Source: Paraburkholderia silviterrae (GTDB lineage Bacteria > Pseudomonadota > Gammaproteobacteria > Burkholderiales > Burkholderiaceae). From it: 64,000 bases of DNA. Shown in pieces: positions 1-7,740 of this stretch. Below the pieces are notes generated by a model that was given only the letters and a program-made list of their open reading frames with translations, was not told the origin of the DNA and made no database searches. The position numbers and the translations under genes were made by a program. Location: assembly GCF_004353915.1 (NCBI RefSeq), contig NZ_SMRP01000019.1:1-64000 (forward strand). The letters run 5' to 3'. Every line of letters starts with the position of its first letter. Position 1 is the first letter of the stretch.

Positions 1-8
1 TACGGTTG

Positions 9-57
9 CTTTTCTTTGCCGCTGCAAAGAAAAGTAGGTGCCGCCCCGCACAGGGGC
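9..57. repeat. paired-hairpin intergenic element
   Basis: Two hairpins lie side by side. The first has perfect 10-bp arms (CTTTTCTTTG at 9-18 and CAAAGAAAAG at 25-34) around a 6-nt loop. The second has 5-bp arms (GCCCC at 43-47 and GGGGC at 53-57). From memory, near-identical elements are scattered between genes in Burkholderia-group genomes; I cannot count copies here. The rest of 58-362 shows no convincing gene and should hold the porin promoter. Confidence 0.55.
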
Positions 58-362
58 AACGCCTGCATACCGACATGAAAACAAGGAAACGCGCATAAAC
101 TGCGCAGACCACTCAGAACCACACCACCGCCCCAAAAAAGGCCCGTTCCAAACACGCGCGAGGCACTCAGCGCGATCCCGAATCGCACGGGCGATGTCTC
201 AACTTGAGACGCGAAGCGAAACACATGTCGACTAGTGCGACACGTCACCCACTGTTCGCTACCGCGCTCTCCCGCCTGGTGGGCCGCATTCGTGTGGCAT
301 GAGTCCTGCTTCGATGGCTCGCACTCAACCCGAATCGCAACCCGAATCACAACGGCCACCTC

Positions 363-1505
363 ATGAATAAAACCCTCTATGCCTTATCAGCAGGATTCCT
401 GATTTATTGCTCACACGCCTGCGCACAGAGCAGCATGACCCTCTTCGGCGTGCTAGACGAAGGCCTAAACTATACGAGCAACGTGGGCGGCCACACGTCC
501 TGGCAAACTTCGAGCGGCGAGCTTTCCGTCAGCCGCTGGGGCCTGCGCGGCACCGAAGATCTCGGCGGCGGCCTGAACGCCGTCTTCGACCTCGAAAGCG
601 GCTTCGCGCTCGACAACGGCCAGACGGCCTACGGCGGGCGCCTGTTCGGCTACCAGTCTTATGTCGGCCTGCAGTCGGACCGTTACGGCACGCTCACGTT
701 CGGGCGCCAGTTCGATTCAATCGCCGACACCGTGGGCCTCTTGACGGCCAACGGCAATTGGGCCGGCTTTCTGTTCTCGCATCCGCTCGACAACGACAAC
801 ACGGACGCCACCTGGCACGCCAGTAACTCGGTCAAGTACACGAGCCCCGCATGGGCCGGCCTCACGGCCACGGCGCTCTACGGTTTCAGCAATCAGGCGG
901 GCGGCTTCGCGAACAACCGCGTCTTCAGCGCGGGCGTCAACTACACGTGGCAAACGCTCACGCTCGCGGCCGTCTATGCGGACCTTGGCGCGCCAGGCTC
1001 GAACGCGGGCGGCTCGATTGCCGCCGACGACATCGGCTTCGCCGCGCAGAACCAGAAAACGTGGGGCTTTGGCGCGAACTACGGCATCGGTCCCGTCACG
1101 CTCGGCGCCGTGTACACGCGCGCGAACGTCATGCAGCCAAGCGCTTCGATCTACGTTGGCGACCTGGGCCTTGGCGATCACGCCAGCCTGAAATTCGACA
1201 ACTTCGAAATCAACGCGCGCTACAACGTAACGCCCGCCGTGATTTTGGGCGGCATGTACACGTACACGCGCGCCACGCTCGACGAGGACAGCGGCCGCTC
1301 GTCGCTGCACTGGAACCAGGTGGGTGCGATGGCGCAGTACCTGCTGTCCAAGCGCACGTCCGTGTATGGCCAGGTGGTCTGGCAGTCGGTCTCGGGCGGC
1401 AACACCGGCACGCCGCTCGACGATGCGCTGATCCCGGGCACGGCGGGCGCCTCGTCGAACTCGCATCAAATCGTCGCGCGTGTCGCGATCAATCACGCGT
1501 TCTGA
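363..1505 (+). CDS. Gram-negative general porin
   Basis: A trimeric outer-membrane beta-barrel that lets small hydrophilic solutes through. The 380-residue product starts with a Sec signal peptide (about residues 1-21, ending CSHACAQ). The mature part opens with SSMTLFGVLDEGL, typical of the Burkholderia/Neisseria porin_4 family, and keeps the alternating pattern of 16 beta-strands. The last residues are AINHAF, and a terminal Phe is the signal for barrel assembly by the BAM machinery. Length is normal for the family. There is no strong Shine-Dalgarno sequence ahead of the ATG. The gene stands alone. The family call is firm; ion selectivity and substrate cannot be read from the sequence. Confidence 0.93.
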   Translation: MNKTLYALSAGFLIYCSHACAQSSMTLFGVLDEGLNYTSNVGGHTSWQTSSGELSVSRWGLRGTEDLGGGLNAVFDLESGFALDNGQTAYGGRLFGYQSYVGLQSDRYGTLTFGRQFDSIADTVGLLTANGNWAGFLFSHPLDNDNTDATWHASNSVKYTSPAWAGLTATALYGFSNQAGGFANNRVFSAGVNYTWQTLTLAAVYADLGAPGSNAGGSIAADDIGFAAQNQKTWGFGANYGIGPVTLGAVYTRANVMQPSASIYVGDLGLGDHASLKFDNFEINARYNVTPAVILGGMYTYTRATLDEDSGRSSLHWNQVGAMAQYLLSKRTSVYGQVVWQSVSGGNTGTPLDDALIPGTAGASSNSHQIVARVAINHAF

Positions 1506-1634
1506 AACGCGCCGGTCTCCGGGGCGATTCCGGCCCGGCAAAAACGCGCGAAGTGGCCTAAACTGGCGCCCTCGTTCGACGCGATGGCGCTCGCGCATTT
1601 CGCCCAACCCGCTACTTTGCCCAAGTTTTCGCCC

Positions 1635-2141
1635 ATGTTTTCGCTTTCCGACACCCTGCCCGCCGACAAACCCGCCCTCTATGCAACGCTCGCCGCCCAG
1701 GCGCGCGCGCTGATCGAGGGCGAAGCCAATGTCATCGCCAACGCGGCGAACTTCTCGTCGCTCGTGTTCAATTCGCTCGAAGGCCTGAACTGGGCCGGCT
1801 TCTACTTCTTCGACGGCACCGAGCTCGTGGTTGGCCCGTTCCAGGGCAAGCCCGCGTGCGTGCGCATTCCGCTCGGCAAGGGCGTGTGCGGGACCGCCGC
1901 GCAGACGCGCGAAACCCAGGTCGTCGCCGACGTGCACGCGTTCGCGGGCCATATCGCCTGCGATTCGGCTTCGCAATCGGAGATCGTCGTGCCGCTCGTC
2001 GCCGCGGACGGCTCGCTCATCGGCGTGTGGGACGTGGACAGCCCGCACCTCGCGCGCTTCGATGAAGACGACGCGAAAGGCATGGCCGAGCTGTGCCGCG
2101 TGTTCGTGGAATTCGGCTGGAAAAAAGCGGCCTCGCGCTGA
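1635..2141 (+). CDS. msrC: free methionine-(R)-sulfoxide reductase (GAF domain)
   Basis: A cytoplasmic repair enzyme that reduces free L-methionine-(R)-sulfoxide using thioredoxin. The 168-residue product is a single GAF domain of the YebR/fRMsr type. All three family cysteines are visible: in KPACVRIP, GKGVCGTAA and HIACDSAS, corresponding to the resolving and catalytic cysteines of the E. coli enzyme. The NWAGFY segment and the WDVDSP segment are also family hallmarks. I chose the ATG at 1635 because the protein family begins at MFSLSDTLP; the reading frame is open 17 codons further upstream. It follows the porin by about 130 bp and converges with the LysR gene. Confidence 0.9.
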   Translation: MFSLSDTLPADKPALYATLAAQARALIEGEANVIANAANFSSLVFNSLEGLNWAGFYFFDGTELVVGPFQGKPACVRIPLGKGVCGTAAQTRETQVVADVHAFAGHIACDSASQSEIVVPLVAADGSLIGVWDVDSPHLARFDEDDAKGMAELCRVFVEFGWKKAASR

Positions 2142-2208
2142 GCCTCGCTGCCCCAAGCCGATGAACGCGCTCGGACGCTAACGGGGCAGTGCCAGCGGGA
2201 GCGCGCCG

Positions 2209-3162
2209 CTACGCACTAGCCTCAGGGCCGCCCGCCTTCAGGAAATCGACGAACGCCCTGAGCGGCGTGGGCAAATGCCGCCGGCCCGGATAGTACAGAA
2301 AAGGCCCGGAAAACTGCGGCCACCAGTCCTGCAGGAGCGGCTCCAGCGCCCCGCTTGCGAAATGCGGCGCCAGCATGTCCTCGAACAGCGCGATCACACC
2401 CGCGCCGCTCAATGCCATGTCCACAGCAAGGTCGAACCCCGCCGCCGGTTTCACCACGAGCGCTCCGGGCGGATCGACGCGCAGCGTCTCGCCGTCGCGC
2501 TCGTATTCCCAGATCGCCATCGCGCCGCCTGAAAAACGCACGCGCAGGCAAACGTGCCCGAGCAGATCGCGCGGGTGTGCGGGCCGGCCGCGCGCGGCGA
2601 GATACGCAGGCGACGCTGCCGTCGCGAAACGCTGCACGCGCGGGCCGATCGGAATGGCGATCATGTCCTGCTCGAGCCGCTCGTCGTAACGGATGCCCGC
2701 GTCGCAGCCCGCCTCCAGCACGTCGACGAAACCATCCTCCACGACCACTTCCACGCGGATCTCGGGATACGCCCCCATGAACCGCGTGAGGATCGGCGGC
2801 AGGATGCTGCGCGCCACGTTGGCCGGCACGTTCAGGCGCAGCACGCCTGCGGGCCGATCGCGATAGCCGTTCAGGACGTCGAGCGCGGCTTTCATTTCCG
2901 CGAACAGCGGCGTGATGCTTTCGAGCAGGCGCTGGCCCGCTTCCGTGGGGGCCACGCTGCGCGTGGTGCGGTTGAGCAGGCGCAGGCCGAGCTTCGCCTC
3001 GAGCCGCCGCACGGCCGTGCTCAGGCTCGACGCCGAAACGCCGCCCGCGCGCGCCGCGTCGCGAAACCCGCCCGCGCGCGCGACGGCGGCAAAGGCGGCC
3101 AGATCGTTCATTTCGAACGCGGCGAACGAGGGGTTCATCGGCGTTGGGTTTTCGTGGCTCAT
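2209..3162 (-). CDS. LysR-family regulator, divergent from pyridoxal reductase
   Basis: A DNA-binding transcription factor with an N-terminal winged helix-turn-helix (MNDLAAFAAVARAGGFRDAA, then SLSTAVRRLEAKLGLRLLNR) and a C-terminal periplasmic-binding-like effector domain. It is transcribed away from the aldo/keto reductase gene, the usual arrangement for a LysR regulator and its target. The shared region holds a T-N11-A dyad at 3223-3245. The start is uncertain: candidate ATGs lie at 3198, 3162, 3138 and 3111, none with a strong ribosome site. I use 3162, which leaves a short tail before the helix-turn-helix. The effector is unknown; a B6 vitamer would fit the neighbour but this is inference. 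Confidence 0.85.
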   Translation of the reverse strand: MSHENPTPMNPSFAAFEMNDLAAFAAVARAGGFRDAARAGGVSASSLSTAVRRLEAKLGLRLLNRTTRSVAPTEAGQRLLESITPLFAEMKAALDVLNGYRDRPAGVLRLNVPANVARSILPPILTRFMGAYPEIRVEVVVEDGFVDVLEAGCDAGIRYDERLEQDMIAIPIGPRVQRFATAASPAYLAARGRPAHPRDLLGHVCLRVRFSGGAMAIWEYERDGETLRVDPPGALVVKPAAGFDLAVDMALSGAGVIALFEDMLAPHFASGALEPLLQDWWPQFSGPFLYYPGRRHLPTPLRAFVDFLKAGGPEASA

Positions 3163-3222
3163 ATCGGTCGGGCCTGGCGTGTGTGTAGGCGTGCCCATTG
3201 TGCGGAATTTCGAACAACCCGT

Positions 3223-3245
3223 GCGGATCAGGTGGGATTATCCGC
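3223..3245. promoter_or_regulatory. LysR-type operator (T-N11-A dyad)
   Basis: GCGGAT and ATCCGC form 6-bp inverted arms separated by exactly 11 bases, so the inner T and A give the classical T-N11-A LysR box. It lies between the divergent LysR and aldo/keto reductase genes, about 50 bp upstream of the reductase start, the expected place for an activator site. Confidence 0.6.
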
Positions 3246-3295
3246 CAACGCGGCAGCGCCCATACTGGCGCCATCCGTTCACGAGGAGCATCGAG

Positions 3296-4201
3296 ATGCC
3301 GCAAACGTCCAGCCAACCGTCCACTCATTCCCCCGCCCAACCGAGCCGCACGTTCGCGCTCGCGGGCCGGACCGTCAACCGCATGGGCTATGGCGCCATG
3401 CAGCTCGCCGGCCCCGGCGTATTCGGCCCTCCGAAGGACCGCGCGACGGCCGTCGCCGTGCTGCGCGAGGCGCTCGCGCTCGGCGTGAACCATCTCGACA
3501 CGAGCGACTTTTACGGCCCGCACGTGACGAACCAGATCATCCGCGAGGCGCTCCACCCCTATCCCGCCGATCTCACGATCGTCACCAAGGTGGGCGCGGT
3601 GCGTGACGGCACGGGTGCCTGGCTGCCCGCGCAGGAGCCCGCCGATATCGAACGCGCCGTGCACGACAATCTGCGCAATCTGGGGCTCGATGCACTCGAC
3701 GTGGTCAATCTGCGCATCATGGGCGACGTCCACCAGCCCTCCGAAGGCCCCATCGAAAGGCAAATGGAAGCGCTCGCCTCGCTGCAGGAGCGCGGGCTCG
3801 TGCGCCACATCGGCATCTCCAACGCGACGGCGAAGCAGATCGACGATGCCGGGCAGATCGCTCCCATCGTCTGCGTTCAGAACCACTACAACCTGGTCAA
3901 TCGCGCCGACGACGCGCTGATCGACTCGCTCGCCGCACGCGGCATCGCCTATGTGCCGTTCTTCCCGCTCGGCGGTTTCACGCCGATCCAGTCGACGGCG
4001 CTCTCGGAGATCGCGCAGTCGCTCGGCGCCGCGCCGATGACTGTCGCGCTCGCGTGGCTCTTGCACCGCGCGCCCAATATCCTGCTGATTCCGGGGACGT
4101 CGTCGCTCGCGCACCTGCACGAGAACATGCAGGCGCAGACGCTCGAGTTGAGCGACGCGGTGCTCGCACGGCTCGACGCGATCGGCAAGCCGCGCGCTTG
4201 A
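3296..4201 (+). CDS. pdxI: aldo/keto reductase, YdbC/PdxI type (pyridoxal reductase)
   Basis: A predicted NADPH-dependent reductase converting pyridoxal to pyridoxine in B6 salvage. The 301-residue product closely follows what I remember of E. coli YdbC (PdxI): NRMGYGAMQLAGPGVFGPP, GVNHLDTSDFYGPHVTNQII, LDVVNLRIM, PFFPLGGFTP and IPGTSSLAHL all match. Asp and Tyr of the tetrad sit in DTSDFYG and Lys in VTKVG. The usual His position reads Arg in VVNLR, as I recall for YdbC itself. The ATG at 3296 has a GAGGAG ribosome site; the frame is open far upstream but that part is not coding. It is likely controlled by the divergent LysR gene. Confidence 0.88.
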   Translation: MPQTSSQPSTHSPAQPSRTFALAGRTVNRMGYGAMQLAGPGVFGPPKDRATAVAVLREALALGVNHLDTSDFYGPHVTNQIIREALHPYPADLTIVTKVGAVRDGTGAWLPAQEPADIERAVHDNLRNLGLDALDVVNLRIMGDVHQPSEGPIERQMEALASLQERGLVRHIGISNATAKQIDDAGQIAPIVCVQNHYNLVNRADDALIDSLAARGIAYVPFFPLGGFTPIQSTALSEIAQSLGAAPMTVALAWLLHRAPNILLIPGTSSLAHLHENMQAQTLELSDAVLARLDAIGKPRA

Positions 4202-4246
4202 ACATGTGAGCCTGGCTGGCAGAACCGCCCACCGAAAAGCGAGGCG

Positions 4247-4276
4247 AAAAAAAACCGCGGCCATCGGACCGCGGTT
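4247..4276 (-). terminator. Rho-independent terminator, minus strand
   Basis: Perfect 8-bp arms AACCGCGG (4253-4260) and CCGCGGTT (4269-4276) with an 8-nt loop. Read on the minus strand the stem is followed by a run of eight T. It ends the small gene at 4366-4602 and may also stop the converging reductase transcript. Confidence 0.8.
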
Positions 4277-4365
4277 GACAGAGTTCTGCCACTCTCATCG
4301 AACGCACGCGCCGCTCCCTCAAGCGGCTCGCGCGGAACTGCGTGGAGCGATGCGGATCGCGCAGA

Positions 4366-4602
4366 TCAGGTCTGCGAATCCGGTGCCGCCGCATCGCCTG
4401 CGTCGGCTTGCTGGGTGCCGTCGTCGGCTTGCTTCTCGTCTTCTTTCTTCTCGACCATCTTCTCGAGCGCCCCCGCACCCTCGAAGCCCGCAACCGCAGC
4501 GGCCGCCTTCGTGAGGAAACCGGCGTCCGTATCGACCTTTTCCGTTGCTTCCACCGCGGCGATCGCGCCAGCGACCTTGCCTACTTCGTCCAGAATGCCC
4601 AT
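4366..4602 (-). CDS. small uncharacterised acidic protein
   Basis: A 78-residue protein I cannot assign. It begins MGILDEVGKVAGAIAAVEA, continues with an Ala-rich helix-forming stretch that includes LEKMVEKKEDE, and ends in a disordered acidic tail rich in Asp, Ala and Gln. No signal peptide or membrane segment is seen. The ATG at 4602 is well supported by a GGAGGG ribosome site; the frame stays open upstream but lacks coding character. The gene is monocistronic and ends at a clear terminator, which supports a real expressed gene. Function unknown. Confidence 0.7.
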   Translation of the reverse strand: MGILDEVGKVAGAIAAVEATEKVDTDAGFLTKAAAAVAGFEGAGALEKMVEKKEDEKQADDGTQQADAGDAAAPDSQT

Positions 4603-4809
4603 TTGATCCCTCCGGTTGATTGCCGCTCGATTGCAGCCAGTTGCCTGCGTTGCGCCTGTGGGGCGCAGTCGCCGCACCCAGGCGCTCCGCCGCCCGTGAT
4701 GCTCGCCGAAAGCGGCGGGCGTTGATGCATTTTGGGCGCACGCGATACGCAGGGCAATCATATCTCTCAAAAAATGACAATGGTTAACGGTTCAAACGAC
4801 GTACGATTC

Positions 4810-4838
4810 TTGCGGCGCGTCAAGGGCGTGCTTATACT
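4810..4838 (+). promoter_or_regulatory. sigma-70 type promoter
   Basis: TTGCGG at 4810-4815 and TATACT at 4833-4838 are separated by 17 bases, the optimal spacing. A start near 4845 is expected. It precedes a C/T-rich stretch, a terminator and then the LysE gene. Confidence 0.5.
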
Positions 4839-4844
4839 GAGTCC

Positions 4845-4925
4845 GTCTCCTCCATGTCTCCTTCGACGTGGTTCAAGCCCGCCCCGTGTTCAACTCAGCG
4901 AACCTTTCGGCGGGCTTTTTCTTTT
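4845..4925 (+). ncRNA. candidate small RNA or attenuated leader upstream of lysE-type gene
   Basis: About 80 nt run from the predicted start to a Rho-independent terminator: arms AGCCCGCC (4876-4883) and GGCGGGCT (4909-4916), then TTTTTCTTTT. The 5' half carries CTCCTCC and TCTCCTTC, both complementary to ribosome-binding sites, between short CGTC/GACG arms. The 379-bp gap before the LysE gene holds little else. It may be a free small RNA with anti-Shine-Dalgarno loops, or a leader attenuating the transporter gene. Neither is proven by sequence alone. Confidence 0.4.
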
Positions 4926-4981
4926 CTCCCGTTTCTCTTCCGCGGCATAATTCACGTTTCGTCTTTCAACACGCTGTCGCC

Positions 4982-5629
4982 ATGAGTCTCCACACCTGGT
5001 GGTTGTTCCTCGCCACTGTCTTCGTCGTCTGCGCCATTCCCGGCCCCAATATGCTGCTCATCATGTCGCACGGCGCGCAGTACGGCATGCGCCGCACCAG
5101 CGCGACCATGGGCGGCTGCCTTTCCGCGCTCGTGCTGATGCTGGCCGTCTCTGCCGCCGGCCTGGGCGTGTTCCTGCAAGCGTGGCCGACCATGTTCAAC
5201 GTGCTGCGCTTCATTGGCGCGGCCTATCTCGTGTATCTGGGCATCAAGGCGTGGCGTGCGCCCGTGCGCGAAAGTGGTGCCGACACCGCCGACGCAATGG
5301 CCGAGGCACTCACCGCCCGCGCGGGGCGCTCACCGGGCGCGCTCTTTCGCAACGGCTTTCTGGTGGCGAGCAGCAACCCCAAGGCCATTCTGTTCGCGGC
5401 CGCGCTGCTGCCGCAGTTCATCGACGCGAGTCGTCCCACGCTGCCCCAGTTCGGCGTGCTGGTGGCCACTTTCGCCGTGTGCGAAGTGAGCTGGTACCTG
5501 GTCTATGCGGGTTTCGGCACGCGCATCGGCGCGACGCTCAAGAGCCGACGCGTAGCGAAGGCTTTCAACCGCGTGACCGGCGGCGTGTTCGTCGGCTTCG
5601 GCGCGATGATGGCGCTCATGCGCCAGTAA
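4982..5629 (+). CDS. LysE/RhtB-family amino-acid exporter
   Basis: An inner-membrane efflux protein of 215 residues, the usual size, with about six hydrophobic segments. The N-terminal part contains the family signature AIPGPNMLLIMSHGAQYG, where G-P-N/G is conserved in LysE/RhtB exporters, and later SSNPKAILFAAALLPQFI, the second conserved motif. The ATG at 4982 fits the family start; the open frame upstream passes through the leader terminator and is not coding. Export of an amino acid or derivative is expected from the family; the substrate is not readable. The leader may be attenuated (see 4845-4925). Confidence 0.88.
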   Translation: MSLHTWWLFLATVFVVCAIPGPNMLLIMSHGAQYGMRRTSATMGGCLSALVLMLAVSAAGLGVFLQAWPTMFNVLRFIGAAYLVYLGIKAWRAPVRESGADTADAMAEALTARAGRSPGALFRNGFLVASSNPKAILFAAALLPQFIDASRPTLPQFGVLVATFAVCEVSWYLVYAGFGTRIGATLKSRRVAKAFNRVTGGVFVGFGAMMALMRQ

Positions 5630-6123
5630 GCGATTGCCGCTTGCGAAGGCCTGGTGCGGTGGCGCGGGAACCATTAAAGTTCAACTCTGAAGTTAACCGC
5701 TTCCCTTTTGCGACCCAAGCACAGAATCGCACCACGTTGGCGCACAATTCGGCCTTAGCCGACCTTCGGCGATGAGTGGCGGTACGTCGGCTGCAGGTTG
5801 GCTTGCCTGGCACCAACCATCCTGGCCTCAGGCGTTCGACGATACTTTCGTTTGCGGGGCAGCTCGATCGCTTTCTGGGGCGTCACGCCGCGCAGCTTCA
5901 CAAGGGCGATTGATATTCCACCGGCTTGTACGGCATCGAAACACGTTTTCGGATCGTGATGCAATATTTATTGCGGCCGGTGTAACCAATTCGGCTTGCC
6001 GGCCGTATTGCATTGTGCGCGTTGGCGATCTGCGCGCAGTCAGGATATTCCTCAGGCATTTCCTCAGTGCTTTGTTTGCCGTACCACGACGTTGCACCGG
6101 CACGGCACTTATAGGAGCTGGCA
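5630..6123. other. 494-bp intergenic region
   Basis: No convincing gene. A 69-codon minus-strand frame (5755-5964) lacks family features. The last bases supply a good ribosome site (AGGAG) for the BON gene. Confidence 0.4.
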
Positions 6124-6486
6124 ATGAAATCGAACCTGCGATGTGTCTTGTGTGCGTCTTTTCTGTTGATCCTTACGGGCGTGTCCCATGCCCAGTCGGC
6201 CAATGCGCCTTCGGACGCGTCAAACATGACGGGCGCGATGCCGGCAGCTCCCAGCGCGAAGAAGGCGGACCGCGCGCTCTCCCACGCTGTCCGCCGTGCA
6301 TTGGCTAAAGCGCCAGGCCTGGATGTTTCCGGGATTTTCGTTCGCGCGCGAGACGGTGCCGTGACGCTGAGCGGCTCGGTTCGCAATAGCGACCAGCTCC
6401 GGCAGGCGGAAGACGTTGCGCGCTCTGTGCAGGGCGTGAATTCCGTATCGAACAAGCTGACGTACTTTCACGGCGGCAACGGCTGA
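6124..6486 (+). CDS. periplasmic BON-domain protein
   Basis: A 120-residue exported protein with a signal peptide (about 1-23, ending VSHAQ). A low-complexity linker rich in Ala, Ser and Pro follows, then one BON domain at about 50-115: LSHAVRRALAKAPGL, VSGIFVRARDGAVTLSGSV, and VARSVQGVNSVSNKL. BON domains bind phospholipid and are common in OsmY-type envelope-stress proteins. Only one domain is present, against two in OsmY. A strong AGGAG ribosome site precedes the ATG. A role in envelope stability is inferred from family only. Confidence 0.85.
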   Translation: MKSNLRCVLCASFLLILTGVSHAQSANAPSDASNMTGAMPAAPSAKKADRALSHAVRRALAKAPGLDVSGIFVRARDGAVTLSGSVRNSDQLRQAEDVARSVQGVNSVSNKLTYFHGGNG

Positions 6487-6554
6487 ACGCTCGGTGACAG
6501 CAAAACAGACAGGGGGCAACTGTTTCGCGCGCCGATAGTACCGGATGCGATGTG

Positions 6555-6701
6555 ATGACCGGGGCGGTCATTGTCTATTACGGAGGGGAGGTCAAATTCG
6601 CTACGGTTGGAATGAACCGGCCGGAACTGGTCGCCAGGTGCCTCCTGACGGATCTCGTTCAGCGGGCAGAGTCGAGCAAGCGCAAGCAATCGTGCCATTG
6701 A
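6555..6701 (+). CDS. possible 48-residue small protein
   Basis: A short frame starting MTGAVIVYYGGEVKFATVG and continuing MNRPELVARCLLTDLVQRA. Its alternating hydrophobic strand followed by an amphipathic helix looks protein-like rather than random. It sits between the BON gene and the converging hydrolase gene. The ribosome site is weak. I do not recognise a family. Confidence 0.4.
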   Translation: MTGAVIVYYGGEVKFATVGMNRPELVARCLLTDLVQRAESSKRKQSCH

Positions 6702-6765
6702 GAACTCCGCGCACCTGCGTCGTCCGCCGCCCCATGCGATGCATCGTGCCGCGCAATGGTGCAGG

Positions 6766-7740
6766 TCACCCGTCGAGTTCGTTCAGGAAGGAGAGTAGCA
6801 GCCGGTTCACTTCGCGCTCGCGCTCGCGCTGCAGCCAATGGCCCGCGCCTTCGAGCACGTGAGCACCGCGCAACCCCGGCAGCACTTGCGGCAACGCAGC
6901 GACGCGCTGCTGCATGCCTGGAAACCTGAGTACATCGTCGCGCGAGCCACCGATGAAGAGCGATGGCTGACGAATCGGGCAACCATACCAGGGGGCGAGC
7001 AATTCCGCGCTCCTGCGGATCGCGCGATACCAATTCAATCCACCACGGAAGCCGGTGCGTCGGAACTCCGCGACGACATATTCGAAGTCGTCCTGACGAA
7101 GCCAATCCGGCAATACGTCGGGGTCCACGGTGTTGTCGAGGACGCCGGCGCCCGGCGTGAGGATGCCTGCGACCATGCGGCCCGGGCCGTCGCCCGACAT
7201 GCTGAACGTGAGGCGGCGCATGGTCGCTGCGACGTCGGCCTGAAGCTCCTCCTCAGCCACACCCTCCTGCTGGAAGTACTGCATGTAGAAAGTCGTCACG
7301 CCCTGCTGCTCGAGTGCCGTCAGCAAGTCGATCTTCGCGGGGGGGACATAGGGTACGCTCAGGCCGGCGACGGCACGGAAGACATCGGGCCGTAGCAGCG
7401 CACTGTTCCAGGCCGCGGGCGCTCCCCAGTCGTGGCCCACGATCACAGCCGTTCCGGCACCGAGTACCCTGACCAGTTCCACCATGTCGCCTGCGTGGTG
7501 CAGCATCGTGTACTGTGCAGGGTCGGCCGGTGCGTCCGTACCGCCGTAGCCGCGCATGTCCGGCGCCGCGGCGCGGTAGCCCGCGTCCGCGACCGCAGCC
7601 ATTTGCGCGCGCCACGAGACCCACGACTCCGGAAATCCGTGGCAAAACACCACGAGCGGCCCCGCGCCCTGCAGCGCGACACGCATGCGGATGGCGCCAA
7701 CCTGCAGCGTTTCGAGCTGCACCTCGCGGGGGACGCTCAC
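6766..7740 (-). CDS. alpha/beta hydrolase, epoxide-hydrolase type
   Basis: A 324-residue soluble hydrolase. The oxyanion motif HGFPESWVSW and the nucleophile elbow GHDWGA, with Asp as nucleophile, are those of epoxide hydrolases and dehalogenases, not serine esterases. The C-terminal HVLEGAGHWLQRE supplies the catalytic His. YGCPIRQPSLFIGGSRDDV probably carries the acid residue. It starts with GTG at 7740, and its GTGA overlaps the stop of the upstream flavoprotein by four bases, so the two are translationally coupled. An epoxide made by the flavoprotein and opened by this enzyme is an attractive inference. Haloalkane dehalogenase activity is a less likely alternative. Confidence 0.88.
   Translation of the reverse strand: MSVPREVQLETLQVGAIRMRVALQGAGPLVVFCHGFPESWVSWRAQMAAVADAGYRAAAPDMRGYGGTDAPADPAQYTMLHHAGDMVELVRVLGAGTAVIVGHDWGAPAAWNSALLRPDVFRAVAGLSVPYVPPAKIDLLTALEQQGVTTFYMQYFQQEGVAEEELQADVAATMRRLTFSMSGDGPGRMVAGILTPGAGVLDNTVDPDVLPDWLRQDDFEYVVAEFRRTGFRGGLNWYRAIRRSAELLAPWYGCPIRQPSLFIGGSRDDVLRFPGMQQRVAALPQVLPGLRGAHVLEGAGHWLQREREREVNRLLLSFLNELDG

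Noticed and set aside
717..2156. 479-codon minus-strand frame across the porin and msrC genes
   Set aside because: Arg/Val/His-rich shadow frame typical of high-GC DNA opposite real genes.
5755..5964. 69-codon minus frame in the gap before the BON gene
   Set aside because: No ribosome site and no family character.
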